Below, piece after piece: positions 1 through 7,718 of a DNA stretch of 10,458 nt (position 1 is its first letter; every line of letters starts with the position of its first letter). The DNA is from an uncultured Ignavibacteriales bacterium (GTDB taxonomy: Bacteria > Bacteroidota > Ignavibacteria > Ignavibacteriales > Ignavibacteriaceae). The DNA is taken from contig CAJXGP010000031.1 of the NCBI GenBank assembly GCA_913053915.1, positions 1 to 10,458 of the forward strand, in the 5' to 3' direction. A program made the translations under genes and the position numbers. The notes under the pieces are model-generated. The model had not been told where the DNA came from, searched no databases, and saw nothing but the letters and a program-made list of their open reading frames with translations.

Positions 1-1399
1 GTAATTCTTTAATTACGGAGATATCCAAATCAGCATAAACCGTCATTGATAAAGTTCTAGGTATCGGCGTAGCACTCATCACTATTACATCGGGTGTTTT
101 ACCTTTGCTTAGTAATTTTGCTCTTTGTTCTACACCGAAGCGATGTTGTTCATCTACAACAACAAATCCTAGATTATTGAAGACGACATTTTCTTCGAAC
201 AAGGCATGAGTCCCAATTATTATATCAACATCTTTTGATTTAATATCAAGTAAAAATTTTTGTTTTAATGATTTTTTTTGTCCACCTAACAATAGACTTA
301 ATTTTATAGTTCTATTCGAATGAACTTTTGAGAGAGTATTCAGTAATTCGGTAAAATTTTTAGCATGTTGATTGGCAAGTATTTCTGTAGGCGCCATCAT
401 TACAGCTTGAAAACCGTTATCGACTGCTATTAACATGGCAATTAAAACAACTATTGTTTTTCCGCAGCCGACATCCCCTTGCAATAATCTGTTCATCGGT
501 GTATTCGATTGCATGTCGAGTTTTATCTCGTGTAATACCCTTAACTGCGCACTTGTAAGTTCAAATGGAAGTATCTTTAAAAAATCGGAAATTAAGTTCG
601 TCCTGATCTTCATCGAAGCTCCTTCGAGCTTAGTTTTATAATTATATTTTTTAAGGGCAACTAAAATCTCTAAGTAAAATATTTCTTCGAATTTAAATCT
701 TTTTATTGAAGCGTTAAGTTTTTCTTTGCTCTCGGGGAAATGAAAATTTTTAACCGCATCTGAAATTTGCGGCAATTTATATTGGGATATAATTTCTTCA
801 GGGAGTGATTCATCCAAATAGTCGGCATAGTTTTCCACTGCGTTGTGAATTATTTTTCTTAGGCTCAAATCGCCTATGTTTTTGGACTTTAGCTCTTTCG
901 GGATACGATAAAAAGGAATAATTTTACCCGTATTTAATAAACTTTGTGATTCATCTTCGGTTATTTTATCAAAATCCGGATGTGTAAATTGTATATTATT
1001 AAGCTTTGACAATACGGGTTTACCGGATATTGCAAAGATATCTCCGATATTAAAAAGTGAATAAAAATATTTTATACCTCTGAACCAAACGCATTCGAAA
1101 AAGCCGGTAGAATCTTTAAATTGCACTTTTAGAATTTCTTTCTTACCATAGTTATGTTTTTCTTTATCCCAAACAGTTGCCATTATTGTAACTTCACCGT
1201 CGAAGCCGTTTAATAGATAATTATACGCTTTTATTGTATTGAGGGTGGTTGTTCTATCTAAATGTCTTGAAGGAAAATAAAAAAGCAGATCGTATATTGT
1301 TTTTATACCGATTTCATTAAATGAATCAGCTCGTTTTGGACCAACGGATTTAATATACTGTACTGAGCCGTCGAGTATTTTATTTTTATCGGTATTCAT
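1..1399 (-). CDS. recG: ATP-dependent DNA helicase RecG, N-terminal 466 codons (runs off left edge)
   Basis: RecG is a superfamily 2 DNA translocase that remodels stalled replication forks and branch-migrates Holliday junctions in the cytoplasm. The frame is open from the ATG at 1399-1397 to the window edge. An OB-fold/wedge region precedes the helicase core. The core shows motif I GDVGCGKT (residues about 308-315), motif Ia MAPTEILANQH, motif Ib IIIGTHALFE, motif II DEQHRFGVEQR (from about 416; DEQHRFG is the RecG form of the DEAD box) and motif III MSATPIPRTL. RecG proteins are about 680-700 residues, so roughly the last third, with the C-terminal helicase lobe, is outside. The P-loop has Cys where Ser is more usual, which should not harm ATP binding. 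There is no clear Shine-Dalgarno before the ATG. The gene diverges from the dgt remnant across about 110 bp. The family call is firm. Confidence 0.96.
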   Translation of the reverse strand, partial: MNTDKNKILDGSVQYIKSVGPKRADSFNEIGIKTIYDLLFYFPSRHLDRTTTLNTIKAYNYLLNGFDGEVTIMATVWDKEKHNYGKKEILKVQFKDSTGFFECVWFRGIKYFYSLFNIGDIFAISGKPVLSKLNNIQFTHPDFDKITEDESQSLLNTGKIIPFYRIPKELKSKNIGDLSLRKIIHNAVENYADYLDESLPEEIISQYKLPQISDAVKNFHFPESKEKLNASIKRFKFEEIFYLEILVALKKYNYKTKLEGASMKIRTNLISDFLKILPFELTSAQLRVLHEIKLDMQSNTPMNRLLQGDVGCGKTIVVLIAMLIAVDNGFQAVMMAPTEILANQHAKNFTELLNTLSKVHSNRTIKLSLLLGGQKKSLKQKFLLDIKSKDVDIIIGTHALFEENVVFNNLGFVVVDEQHRFGVEQRAKLLSKGKTPDVIVMSATPIPRTLSMTVYADLDISVIKEL

Positions 1400-1423
1400 T
1401 GTCTGGAAAAATAAAACAAGTAA

Positions 1424-1437
1424 ATTGTAATTACAAT
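1424..1437. promoter_or_regulatory. Perfect 14-bp palindrome in the recG/dgt divergent spacer
   Basis: ATTGTAATTACAAT is a perfect palindrome with no spacer, centred about 32 bp upstream of the recG start codon in the spacer between two divergent genes. Size, symmetry and position fit an operator for a dimeric repressor. No regulator gene lies nearby, and AT-rich DNA produces palindromes by chance, so the role is an inference. Confidence 0.3.
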
Positions 1438-1460
1438 AAGTTAGTACTTGAAAAATTTCT

Positions 1461-1489
1461 TTGTTAAATTATCTTTTAAAATTTATATA
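1461..1489 (+). promoter_or_regulatory. Possible sigma-70-type promoter for dgt
   Basis: TTGTTA (1461-1466) and TATATA (1484-1489) are separated by 17 bp, about 20-25 bp before the usable dgt start. The surroundings are very AT-rich, so chance matches are likely. If the organism uses a Bacteroidota-type sigma factor with different -7/-33 boxes, this assignment would be wrong. Confidence 0.25.
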
Positions 1490-1511
1490 ACAAATAAAAT
1501 GAGATGGCAAG

Positions 1512-2885
1512 TTGCATTGGAAAAAACTTTTATCTAAAAAATTATTGTGTGATGATAAACCGGATACGGATACTCAAGATGGGAGAAGCCAATTTCAGCG
1601 GGATTTTGATCGAATTGTATTTTCATCTGCCTTTAGAAGGATGCAAGACAAAACCCAAGTGTTTCCTATGCCTGAGAGTGATTTTGTACATAATAGATTA
1701 ACACACTGCTTGGAGGTATCTTGCGTAGGAAGATCACTCGGTAATTTGGTTGGTAAAAAAATATTAGAAAGGAACAAAAAATTACAAAAAGAATTTACCC
1801 AGTTTCATTTCGGTGAAATTGTAGCCTCTGCTTGTTTAGCTCACGATATTGGAAATCCTCCTTTCGGTCACTCCGGTGAAGATGCAATTTCCGAATATTT
1901 TAAAAACGGAAACGGTAAACGATTTGAAAAAGAGTTAAATGTTAAACAATGGGCTGACTTCATTAAATTCGATGGAAATGCACAAGGGTTTAGAATAATT
2001 ACTAAATTACAAAATTCAAATATAATGAAATTTAAAAAATTTTATTTCCTCATAAAAACTCATAGAATTCCTACAAAAGTTCCGAACGCCCCCACTGCAT
2101 AAGCGTACACTTTGGCACATTAGGGATTTTTAGGGGTGACCACATATTATCTTTTTCAAGCTGAAAAAGACCTTTTTATTCAGGTTGCAAATGAGGTAGG
2201 ACTTGAATTGAAAACCGGTTGCAATGATGATAATTTATGGCGGAATCGTCATCCGCTTGCATTTCTTGTAGAAGCTGCCGATGATATTTGTTATAGAATT
2301 ATGGACTTTGAAGATGGTTTTAGACTGGGATTCGTATCATTTAAAGAGGTTGAAGAGCTGTTGATGCCGTTAACCACCAGAGTTAAATTGAAATCGTATT
2401 CCGGTAGAGATAAAAATGATAAAATAGGCTATCTTCGTGCAAAAGCTATTTCCGGCTTAGTCCATGATTTATCTAATGTATTTATTGATGAAGAAAAAAA
2501 ATTATTAAATGATAAACTAGATATAGATTTAATTTCTTTGATTCCGGCAAGCAATATTTTAGAAGAAATTAGAAAAATTTCGATTGATAAAATTTATTCA
2601 TACAGGAGTGTAGTTGAAAGAGAAACGGCCGGATATGAAGTTCTCGCCGGTTTGTTGGATATATTTATCAATGCTGTAAATGAGGCGACACAAGAAAATA
2701 TTTCTCCCAAATACAAAAATATTCTAAAACTTTTACCTCAACAATTTATATCACTAAGTGGTAAACCTGAACCTAGCTTATATATTCGTCTATTAAAAAT
2801 TACAGATTTTGTTTCCGGTATGACAGACTCTTATGCAGTATCTCTTTATAGAAAGATCAAGGGAATTTCATTACCTGAGTTGTAA
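1512..2885 (+). pseudogene. dgt: dGTP triphosphohydrolase (dGTPase), interrupted by two in-frame stops
   Basis: dGTPases of the HD superfamily hydrolyse dGTP to deoxyguanosine and triphosphate. The N-terminal part (1512 to about 2020) carries the family block RIVFSSAFRRMQDKTQV, the first metal His in NRLTHCLEVS and the HD pair in AHDIGNPPFGH (about residues 111-112). The C-terminal part (about 2136-2885) resumes in the same frame at YYLFQAEKDLF, has the metal Asp region LVEAADDICYRI, and ends at a normal C-terminus (VSLYRKIKGISLPEL). Between them about 110 bp do not encode the expected segment (usually similar to LTYATLGAFTKYP), and TAA (2100-2102) and TAG (2121-2123) stop the frame. The only in-frame start is TTG at 1512, because a TGA lies at 1500-1502. 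A GTG at 2136 could restart translation, but neither half alone would hold all metal ligands. Assembly error is the alternative to true decay. Confidence 0.85.
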
Positions 2886-3184
2886 CGGAATAAATAAAAT
2901 TTTTTCAGTTTCGCTTTTGCATCAGTTAAAAATAAAGATTGATTGATCAAAAGTGATTTCCTTATTGAATAGAGTGTATCTAAAAAGGTCATCTTCAAAT
3001 TTTCGGATTGCGGATATTAACAAAAATGAAAGCTTTTTAATAAACAAAATACCTTTTTCCGGGAAACTCTTTGAATTAAAAATTTACAAAAGAAATAGTT
3101 TGATGGCTAATCAAGGTAATTACCTTTATATTCTTATAATGAAGGAATTCCGGACGGTATCGTGAATTATAGTAAATACCAATT
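2886..3184. other. Spacer between convergent dgt remnant and gpsA, with one doubtful short frame
   Basis: These 299 bp lie between the 3' ends of two convergent genes. A 70-codon plus-strand frame from a GTG at 2953 to 3165 is open, but I recognise no family, its start has no clear ribosome binding site, and such frames are common by chance here. It could be a small hypothetical protein or a decayed gene. I see no good bidirectional terminator hairpin with a T-run. Confidence 0.3.
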
Positions 3185-4186
3185 TCAGTCAGCCTCCATT
3201 TTCATATTGCGGGCCATCAGATCGGTTGTTGCTTTTACGGGGTCTTTATCTTCGAATAAAATCTGATAGACTTCATCGGTAATTGGAGTTTCCACACCAT
3301 GTTTTTTAGCCAACAAAGAAGCTGAACGACTGGTTTCCACACCTTCGGCAATCATATTCATAGATTTTAAAACTTCATTCAATTTTTTACCGGCACCTAT
3401 TTGTTCGCCCACATAGCGGTTTCGGCTGTGCCTGCTCATACAAGTAACGATCAAGTCACCCATACCTGAAAGACCGGCGAAAGTACTTGGTTGCGCGCCC
3501 AGGGCAATTCCAAGCCGGGCAATTTCGGCAACACCTCTGGTCATGATGGCGGCTTTTGTATTATCTCCAAATTTTGCTCCGTCTATTATACCTGCACCGA
3601 TTGCTATTACATTTTTGAAAGCACCACCCAACTCAACGCCAAGTATATCGGTAGAACCGTAAACTCTGAAATAGGAATTCATAAAAGCTGCTTGGACAGA
3701 TCTGGAAGTATCCCGGTTTTTAGATGCCGAAACTACTGCCGTAGGTATTCTTCTGCTTACTTCTTCCGCATGGCTGGGACCTGAAAGTACACTTACTTGT
3801 GATTCATCAAGGGAAGGGAATTCATCATGGATTATTTGAGACATGGTCATTAGTGTTTTTTTCTCAATTCCTTTCGCCACATTTACCAGAATAGTATTCC
3901 TAATATTTTTAACATTAATTTTTTTTATCACATTTCTAAGGAACTGAGACGGGATTGCAAGAACAAGCAAATCCTTATCGGTAATAGCTTCTTCTAAATC
4001 GTGGGTTATAATTATTTCATTGGGAATTTTTATACCCGGTAAATAAATATTATTATATCTGCTTTTTTGAAGAGCCTTTGCATAGTTTTTCTTATATGCC
4101 CAAAGTGTAACTTTATGACCGTTATAATGAAACAATATAGTTAGGGTTGTGCCCCAGCCTCCGGCTCCGAGAACAGAAATTTTCAT
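3185..4186 (-). CDS. gpsA: NAD(P)-dependent glycerol-3-phosphate dehydrogenase
   Basis: GpsA is a cytosolic enzyme that reduces dihydroxyacetone phosphate to sn-glycerol-3-phosphate, the backbone for phospholipids. The 333-residue protein is full length for the family. It shows the N-terminal Rossmann nucleotide loop GAGGWGTT (7-14), VAKGIE with a conserved Lys (about 103-108), SGPSHAEEV (135-143), the catalytic-Lys segment ELGGAFKNVIAIGAG (from 185), GDNTKAA (207-213), GLSGMGDLIVTC (238-249) and MIAEGVETS (278-286). The ATG at 4186-4184 is 9 bp downstream of the plsY stop, so the two are almost certainly one transcript. PlsY uses the glycerol-3-phosphate that GpsA makes, so they form a functional pair. 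No Shine-Dalgarno is obvious, so translation may be coupled to plsY. Nothing is missing from the active site. Confidence 0.97.
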   Translation of the reverse strand: MKISVLGAGGWGTTLTILFHYNGHKVTLWAYKKNYAKALQKSRYNNIYLPGIKIPNEIIITHDLEEAITDKDLLVLAIPSQFLRNVIKKINVKNIRNTILVNVAKGIEKKTLMTMSQIIHDEFPSLDESQVSVLSGPSHAEEVSRRIPTAVVSASKNRDTSRSVQAAFMNSYFRVYGSTDILGVELGGAFKNVIAIGAGIIDGAKFGDNTKAAIMTRGVAEIARLGIALGAQPSTFAGLSGMGDLIVTCMSRHSRNRYVGEQIGAGKKLNEVLKSMNMIAEGVETSRSASLLAKKHGVETPITDEVYQILFEDKDPVKATTDLMARNMKMEAD

Positions 4187-4195
4187 TTAAATATT

Positions 4196-4864
4196 TTATG
4201 ATTTTTTTTTCTTGGAAAAGCTCAATTTATTTTCGCTTCCGTTAATTAAGCGAATAACATTTTTTCTATGCGTAAATATAACCAGAAGTGTAATCAAAAC
4301 AGCAAATGGGAGGATTGTATTATATCCATGGATATTGACATTAAATAAGTTCTCTCTTACAATGAGAGTCAGGGGAACGGTAATAGCGCCTAATAACGAG
4401 CCTAGCGAAATATATTTTGAAATAGAAACTACCACAACAAAAACTCCGATTGCAACCAACATATCCACGGTGGTAATCATTAAAAGCATTCCTAATGCTG
4501 TTGCTATACCTTTACCGCCTCTGAATCCTGCAAAGACCGTCCAAATATGTCCAATAACGGCAGAAATACCTGCGATAATTTGAATTAATGTGAAGTCGTC
4601 AAAGGGAGTTGCATTATGAAAAGGAATTGTGCCGTAATATATTCTAGCAACAATTACAACCGCCAATACCCCTTTCAGGGCATCTAAAATTATTACCATT
4701 AAACCTAGTTTCCAACCAAGCACACGCATAACATTAGTACCGCCTGCATTCCCACTTCCATAATTACGAATATCTATTCCTTTTGCTGCTTTACTTACTA
4801 TTATACTTGTTGGAATTGAGCCTATTAAGTATGAAAGTACAATTATTGTTGCTAATAGAAACAT
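4196..4864 (-). CDS. plsY: Glycerol-3-phosphate acyltransferase PlsY
   Basis: PlsY is an integral membrane enzyme that moves the acyl group from acyl-phosphate to position 1 of glycerol-3-phosphate, giving lysophosphatidate, the first committed step of phospholipid synthesis (PlsX/PlsY route). The 222-residue protein has several hydrophobic spans (about 2-22, 52-74, 92-110, 121-148, 154-169, 184-198) and the three family motifs: GSGNAGGTNVMR (36-47), GHIWTVFAGFRGGKGIAT (105-122) and THRKNVIRLINGSENK (198-213). It ends in a short Lys-rich tail, slightly longer than usual. The ATG at 4864-4862 follows AAAGGGAA, a reasonable Shine-Dalgarno. It is the first gene of a two-gene unit with gpsA, 9 bp away. 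A possible promoter lies about 105-130 bp upstream of the start codon. Confidence 0.96.
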   Translation of the reverse strand: MFLLATIIVLSYLIGSIPTSIIVSKAAKGIDIRNYGSGNAGGTNVMRVLGWKLGLMVIILDALKGVLAVVIVARIYYGTIPFHNATPFDDFTLIQIIAGISAVIGHIWTVFAGFRGGKGIATALGMLLMITTVDMLVAIGVFVVVVSISKYISLGSLLGAITVPLTLIVRENLFNVNIHGYNTILPFAVLITLLVIFTHRKNVIRLINGSENKLSFSKKKKS

Positions 4865-4968
4865 TTCCCTTTACCATTATAAAATGAATAAATAGATAAA
4901 TTACATATATCAGAGGTAAGTTTCAATATAATTATTTAGCTTATTTAATTGTGTTATTTAATATAAAA

Positions 4969-4996
4969 ATTATTTTATCATAAAACAATTAGTCAA
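4969..4996 (-). promoter_or_regulatory. Possible promoter of plsY-gpsA
   Basis: Read on the minus strand, TTGACT (4996-4991) and AATAAT (4974-4969) are separated by 16 bp, with an alternative -10 ATAATT at 17 bp. The -35 matches the sigma-70 consensus at five of six positions. It would leave a leader of about 100 nt before plsY. AT-rich sequence lowers the weight of this match. Confidence 0.3.
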
Positions 4997-5194
4997 CATT
5001 TCATTGATTTTTACCGGACTAAATTCATTATAGTTTCATTTTTCTATTTAATTAAGAAGGAAATTAAGCTATTTTGGATCATCTTATAAAATCAGCATTT
5101 TGATAACCTAACCTGGACAAGCCGGAACCAAAAAGGGATTTATATTGAAAAATTAACAGTACAAGTAAATTTTGAAGTATGAATGTATGTAAAT

Positions 5195-5268
5195 GTATGA
5201 CTGTTTGTCCGAAGGACACTGTGCATATGACTAATTTACTAAAATCAATTTTTAACATACAGTCATAC
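5195..5268. repeat. Nested inverted repeat with an inner hairpin
   Basis: GTATGACTGTTTGT (5195-5208) is the reverse complement of 5255-5268 at 13 of 14 positions, including a perfect 10-bp outer arm (5195-5204 with 5259-5268). Inside lies a second small hairpin, TGTCC-GAA-GGACA (5206-5218), whose arm shares three bases with the longer inverted repeat, so the two folds are partly exclusive. Just outside, the sequence repeats short words such as GTATGAATGTATG. It could be a degenerate miniature or REP-like element, or the fold of an untranslated RNA. Confidence 0.5.
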
Positions 5269-5657
5269 GATCATTCTTATAAAATATTAAACCAATTACA
5301 AATCAATATTTTCTGCCAAAAATAACACGAATATTACTGATAAGATACTATATATATAAAAACTTATTCTCCAATTTATAAACAAAACACTTTTTATCGC
5401 ATTTACCGTTAGAGATCAGGAAAGGAGATCCTTTATTTTTTATTCGAATGACATGAGGGAACTTAATAGTTAATCAAAGTTTTTCTTTAGATGTGGAAAA
5501 AATAACCGATAAAACTATTTGAAATTTTCACCTAACCAAAATCTGAAGTTCAAATTGGGCATATAGAAAACACTCCTAATTTAGTTAATAACTGAATTTT
5601 AAAAGGTAGTTATTTAAATCGGATAGGTGTATTTAATAAGTTATTTTATAGCATAAA

Positions 5658-6335
5658 TTATTTTTTTACTAATTTTTTGACTAATTCTATATCCGACTTC
5701 GTGGTTACTTTAAAATTTATAAAAGCGCCTTCAACTATATTTATTTTTTTGTTGATTTTCATTAGCAACATAGATTCATCGGTTCCATAAAATTTTTTAT
5801 CATACGCAAAATTCATTGCTCTCAATAAATCTTCATGCTTGAAAATCTGTGGAGTTTGCACATAATAAATTTCATCCCTTACCAAATAAGATTCAATAAA
5901 ACTTTTACCTTTTATTAATGTATCTTTAGCTTTAATACAAACGACAGCATTACCCTTTTCTTTAGCGAGGTTAATTGATTTTGTTAATACATCTTGAGGT
6001 AAAAAAGGTCTTACGGCATCATGAACGATAACCAAATCTTTTTTTTGTGCCTTTAAAGAAATCAATGCATTATAAACTGAGTCTTGTCTTGTTTTACCTC
6101 CTTCGATAATGTTGGTAATTTTAGTTAGTCGATATTTTTTCTTTATTTTTTCAAGGAGAGAAAAACAAGAAGGATCTGCGGTAATAATTATTTCATCGAC
6201 AAGAACATTTTTTTGAAAAATTTGCAATGTATAGGCAATTAATTCCTTTTTATTGAATTTCAGGTATTGTTTAGAAGTGAAAAAACCGCTCCTAGTTCCT
6301 TTACCTCCGGCTGCTATGATTGCAAATGTTTTCAT
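5658..6335 (-). CDS. ispD: 2-C-methyl-D-erythritol 4-phosphate cytidylyltransferase
   Basis: IspD joins CTP and 2-C-methyl-D-erythritol 4-phosphate to give CDP-methylerythritol in the MEP route to isoprenoids; it is cytosolic. The 225-residue protein has normal length. It shows the nucleotide-binding loop AAGGKGTRSG (8-17), the Lys in SKQYL (about 22), EGGKTRQDSV (78-87), HDAVRPF (105-111), VQTPQIF (159-165), TDE (185-187) and NFKVTTKSDI (207-216). The start at ATG 6335-6333 keeps the glycine loop near the N-terminus as expected; no strong Shine-Dalgarno is present. A TTGAAC-17-CATAAT promoter candidate sits directly upstream. TarI-type ribitol-5-phosphate cytidylyltransferases share the fold and cannot be fully excluded, but no teichoic-acid genes are nearby. 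It lies downstream of queA in the same direction with a 253-bp gap. Confidence 0.92.
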   Translation of the reverse strand: MKTFAIIAAGGKGTRSGFFTSKQYLKFNKKELIAYTLQIFQKNVLVDEIIITADPSCFSLLEKIKKKYRLTKITNIIEGGKTRQDSVYNALISLKAQKKDLVIVHDAVRPFLPQDVLTKSINLAKEKGNAVVCIKAKDTLIKGKSFIESYLVRDEIYYVQTPQIFKHEDLLRAMNFAYDKKFYGTDESMLLMKINKKINIVEGAFINFKVTTKSDIELVKKLVKK

Positions 6336-6350
6336 CTATTTATATTTCCA

Positions 6351-6379
6351 ATTATGTTGGTGTCCATAATAAAGTTCAA
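6351..6379 (-). promoter_or_regulatory. Possible ispD promoter giving a very short leader
   Basis: On the minus strand TTGAAC (6379-6374) and CATAAT (6356-6351) are 17 bp apart, close to sigma-70 consensus. Transcription would begin within about 10 nt of the ispD ATG, so the mRNA would be nearly leaderless. That fits the lack of a clear Shine-Dalgarno, but the match is unproven. Confidence 0.35.
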
Positions 6380-6437
6380 CCCTGTACAATACTTTTTATT
6401 TTAGGTATGAATGTACGATTGAAAGTAATATGAAACA

Positions 6438-6453
6438 TCCGGCTTCTGCCGGA
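6438..6453. other. Perfect 6-bp GC-rich hairpin between queA and ispD
   Basis: TCCGGC-TTCT-GCCGGA forms a perfect 6-bp stem with a four-base loop, in an AT-rich spacer downstream of queA. Position suits a queA terminator or RNA 3' end, but no T-run follows on either strand, so a classical intrinsic terminator is not supported. GTATGAATGTACG just to its left (about 6405-6417) resembles the sequence bordering the inverted repeat near 5178-5190. The rest of the 253-bp spacer shows nothing recognisable. Confidence 0.4.
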
Positions 6454-6588
6454 AAGTTTGAAAACTTATGCACAATATTCTGTGAACAGCGAACATTTCT
6501 TATGCATCCATTCAACTCTAGCGCAGCAAGCCGCAAAAAAAAGAAAAAGTACAAACATTTACATATTCCTGAAATCTACATGGATGTT

Positions 6589-7623
6589 TCATAATATAAG
6601 CATAGCATCACCATAGCTTAGGAATCTGTATCCTTCTCTTAGCGCCTTTTTATACGTTTTCATAATCAGGTCGGCACCTGCAAAAGCACTTACGAGCATC
6701 AAGAGAGTTGATTCCTGCGTATGGAAGTTAGTAATCAGTTTGTCGGTAATTTTAAAATCATAAGGTGGAAAAATAAATTTATCAGTCCATCCTTTATTTG
6801 GTTTAACAAATCCCTCGGCAGTTACACTGGTTTCTAAAGCCCGGCATGTGCTGGTTCCAACAACAAAAACATTATGTTTTGAAGTTTTAGCGTTATTGAT
6901 CAGATCGGAAGATTTTTGAGAGATTTCATAATACTCCAAATCTATTTTATGTTTTGTCAGATCTTCAACTTCAACGGGACGAAATGTTCCTAAACCGATG
7001 TGAAGAATAATAGGAATAATAGATACACCTTTTTTCTCTATTTTCTTCAGAAGTTTTTCTGTAAAATGAAGTCCTGCGGTTGGCGCAGCAACAGCACCGT
7101 CTACTTTTGCGTAAACGGTTTGATAATTTTCTTTATCGGAGGGTTCGGCGTCTCTTTTGATGTAAGGAGGCAGCGGTGTTAAACCGATCTGCTCCACTGC
7201 TTTGAATACATTACCGGGTTGGTTGAAACGTACAGTTCTACCTCTGGATGTTGTATTATCAATTACTTCACACCAAAGATTATCGTTAAAATAAATTTTA
7301 TTTCCAATTCGTACTTTCCTAGCAGGGTCAACAATAACATCCCAAATGTTTTCATCTCTATTTAATTCACGAAGAACAAAAACTTCTATTTTTGCATTAG
7401 TTCGTTCTTTTTTACCAAAAAGCCGTGCTTGCATAACCTTTGTTTGATTTACAACAAGCACATCACCACGGGACATATAATCAACCACATCAAAAAAGTG
7501 TTTGTGCTCCATTTTATTTGTTGCTCTATCATAAACTAACAATTTGGCGTGATCCCGTGGTTCAACAGGATGTTTAGCTATTGCGGTTCGCGGCAAATTG
7601 TATTTAAACGCTGATAATTTCAT
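6589..7623 (-). CDS. queA: S-adenosylmethionine:tRNA ribosyltransferase-isomerase QueA
   Basis: QueA transfers and isomerises the ribosyl part of S-adenosylmethionine onto 7-aminomethyl-7-deazaguanine at tRNA position 34, giving epoxyqueuosine, in the cytoplasm. The 344-residue protein is full length (family about 340-360). Recognisable blocks are the N-terminus LSAFKYNLPRTAIAKHPVEP, RGDVLVVNQTKVMQARL (52-68), AAPTAGLHFT (179-188), LHIGLGTFRPV (207-217), GTSTCRALE (256-264), FIFPPYDFK (283-291) and NFHTQESTLLMLVSAFAG (299-316). Two motifs vary from the common forms FIYPGY and NFHLPKST; I take these as lineage variants. The ATG at 7623-7621 follows AGAGGA (7632-7627) with a short spacer, the best ribosome binding site among the AT-rich genes. 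A TATAAT-containing promoter candidate lies about 70-95 bp upstream. Confidence 0.97.
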   Translation of the reverse strand: MKLSAFKYNLPRTAIAKHPVEPRDHAKLLVYDRATNKMEHKHFFDVVDYMSRGDVLVVNQTKVMQARLFGKKERTNAKIEVFVLRELNRDENIWDVIVDPARKVRIGNKIYFNDNLWCEVIDNTTSRGRTVRFNQPGNVFKAVEQIGLTPLPPYIKRDAEPSDKENYQTVYAKVDGAVAAPTAGLHFTEKLLKKIEKKGVSIIPIILHIGLGTFRPVEVEDLTKHKIDLEYYEISQKSSDLINNAKTSKHNVFVVGTSTCRALETSVTAEGFVKPNKGWTDKFIFPPYDFKITDKLITNFHTQESTLLMLVSAFAGADLIMKTYKKALREGYRFLSYGDAMLIL

Positions 7624-7691
7624 ATTTCCTCTTACTTCAATTTTAGTAAAACCAAACAGCTAAAATTATTTATTAGCCATTTAGATTAACA

Positions 7692-7718
7692 ATTATAAAA
7701 TATTCTAAATCTGAACAA
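7692..7718 (-). promoter_or_regulatory. Possible queA promoter
   Basis: On the minus strand a perfect TATAAT (7697-7692) is preceded by TTGTTC (7718-7713) with a 15-bp spacer, or CTTGTT with 16 bp. Start of transcription would fall about 60 nt before queA. The -35 half lies inside one arm of the inverted repeat 7714-7752. Confidence 0.35.

Larger units (their letters stand above)
4865..5657. other. 793-bp intergenic region without a recognisable gene
   Basis: This long gap separates plsY from ispD. I find no protein family in any frame and no tRNA-like fold. It is strongly AT-rich with three less AT-rich patches: around 5110-5135 (contains GGACAAGCCGGAACC), the inverted-repeat unit at 5172-5276, and around 5411-5460 (two GAGATC copies 13 bp apart, at 5412-5417 and 5425-5430, then AAAGG-AGAT-CCTTT and a T-rich run). 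The patches may be decayed intergenic repeats. The side next to plsY holds its likely promoter and leader. Confidence 0.5.

Noticed and set aside
2020..2135. Small inversion inside dgt as the definite cause of disruption
   Set aside because: The reverse reading gives only a short partial match (AYAVGAF), and the forward strand gives an equally short one in another frame; kept as a hypothesis only.
2953..3165. 70-codon plus-strand frame between dgt and gpsA as a gene
   Set aside because: No recognisable family, GTG start without a ribosome site, and short length; noted only as part of the spacer.
5421..5445. AAAGG-AGAT-CCTTT followed by a T-rich run, as a plus-strand terminator
   Set aside because: The stem is only 5 bp and AT-containing, and no plus-strand gene lies upstream to be terminated.
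4865..5657. CRISPR array, tRNA or riboswitch in the long spacer
   Set aside because: No regularly spaced repeats, no cloverleaf and no known riboswitch core could be seen.
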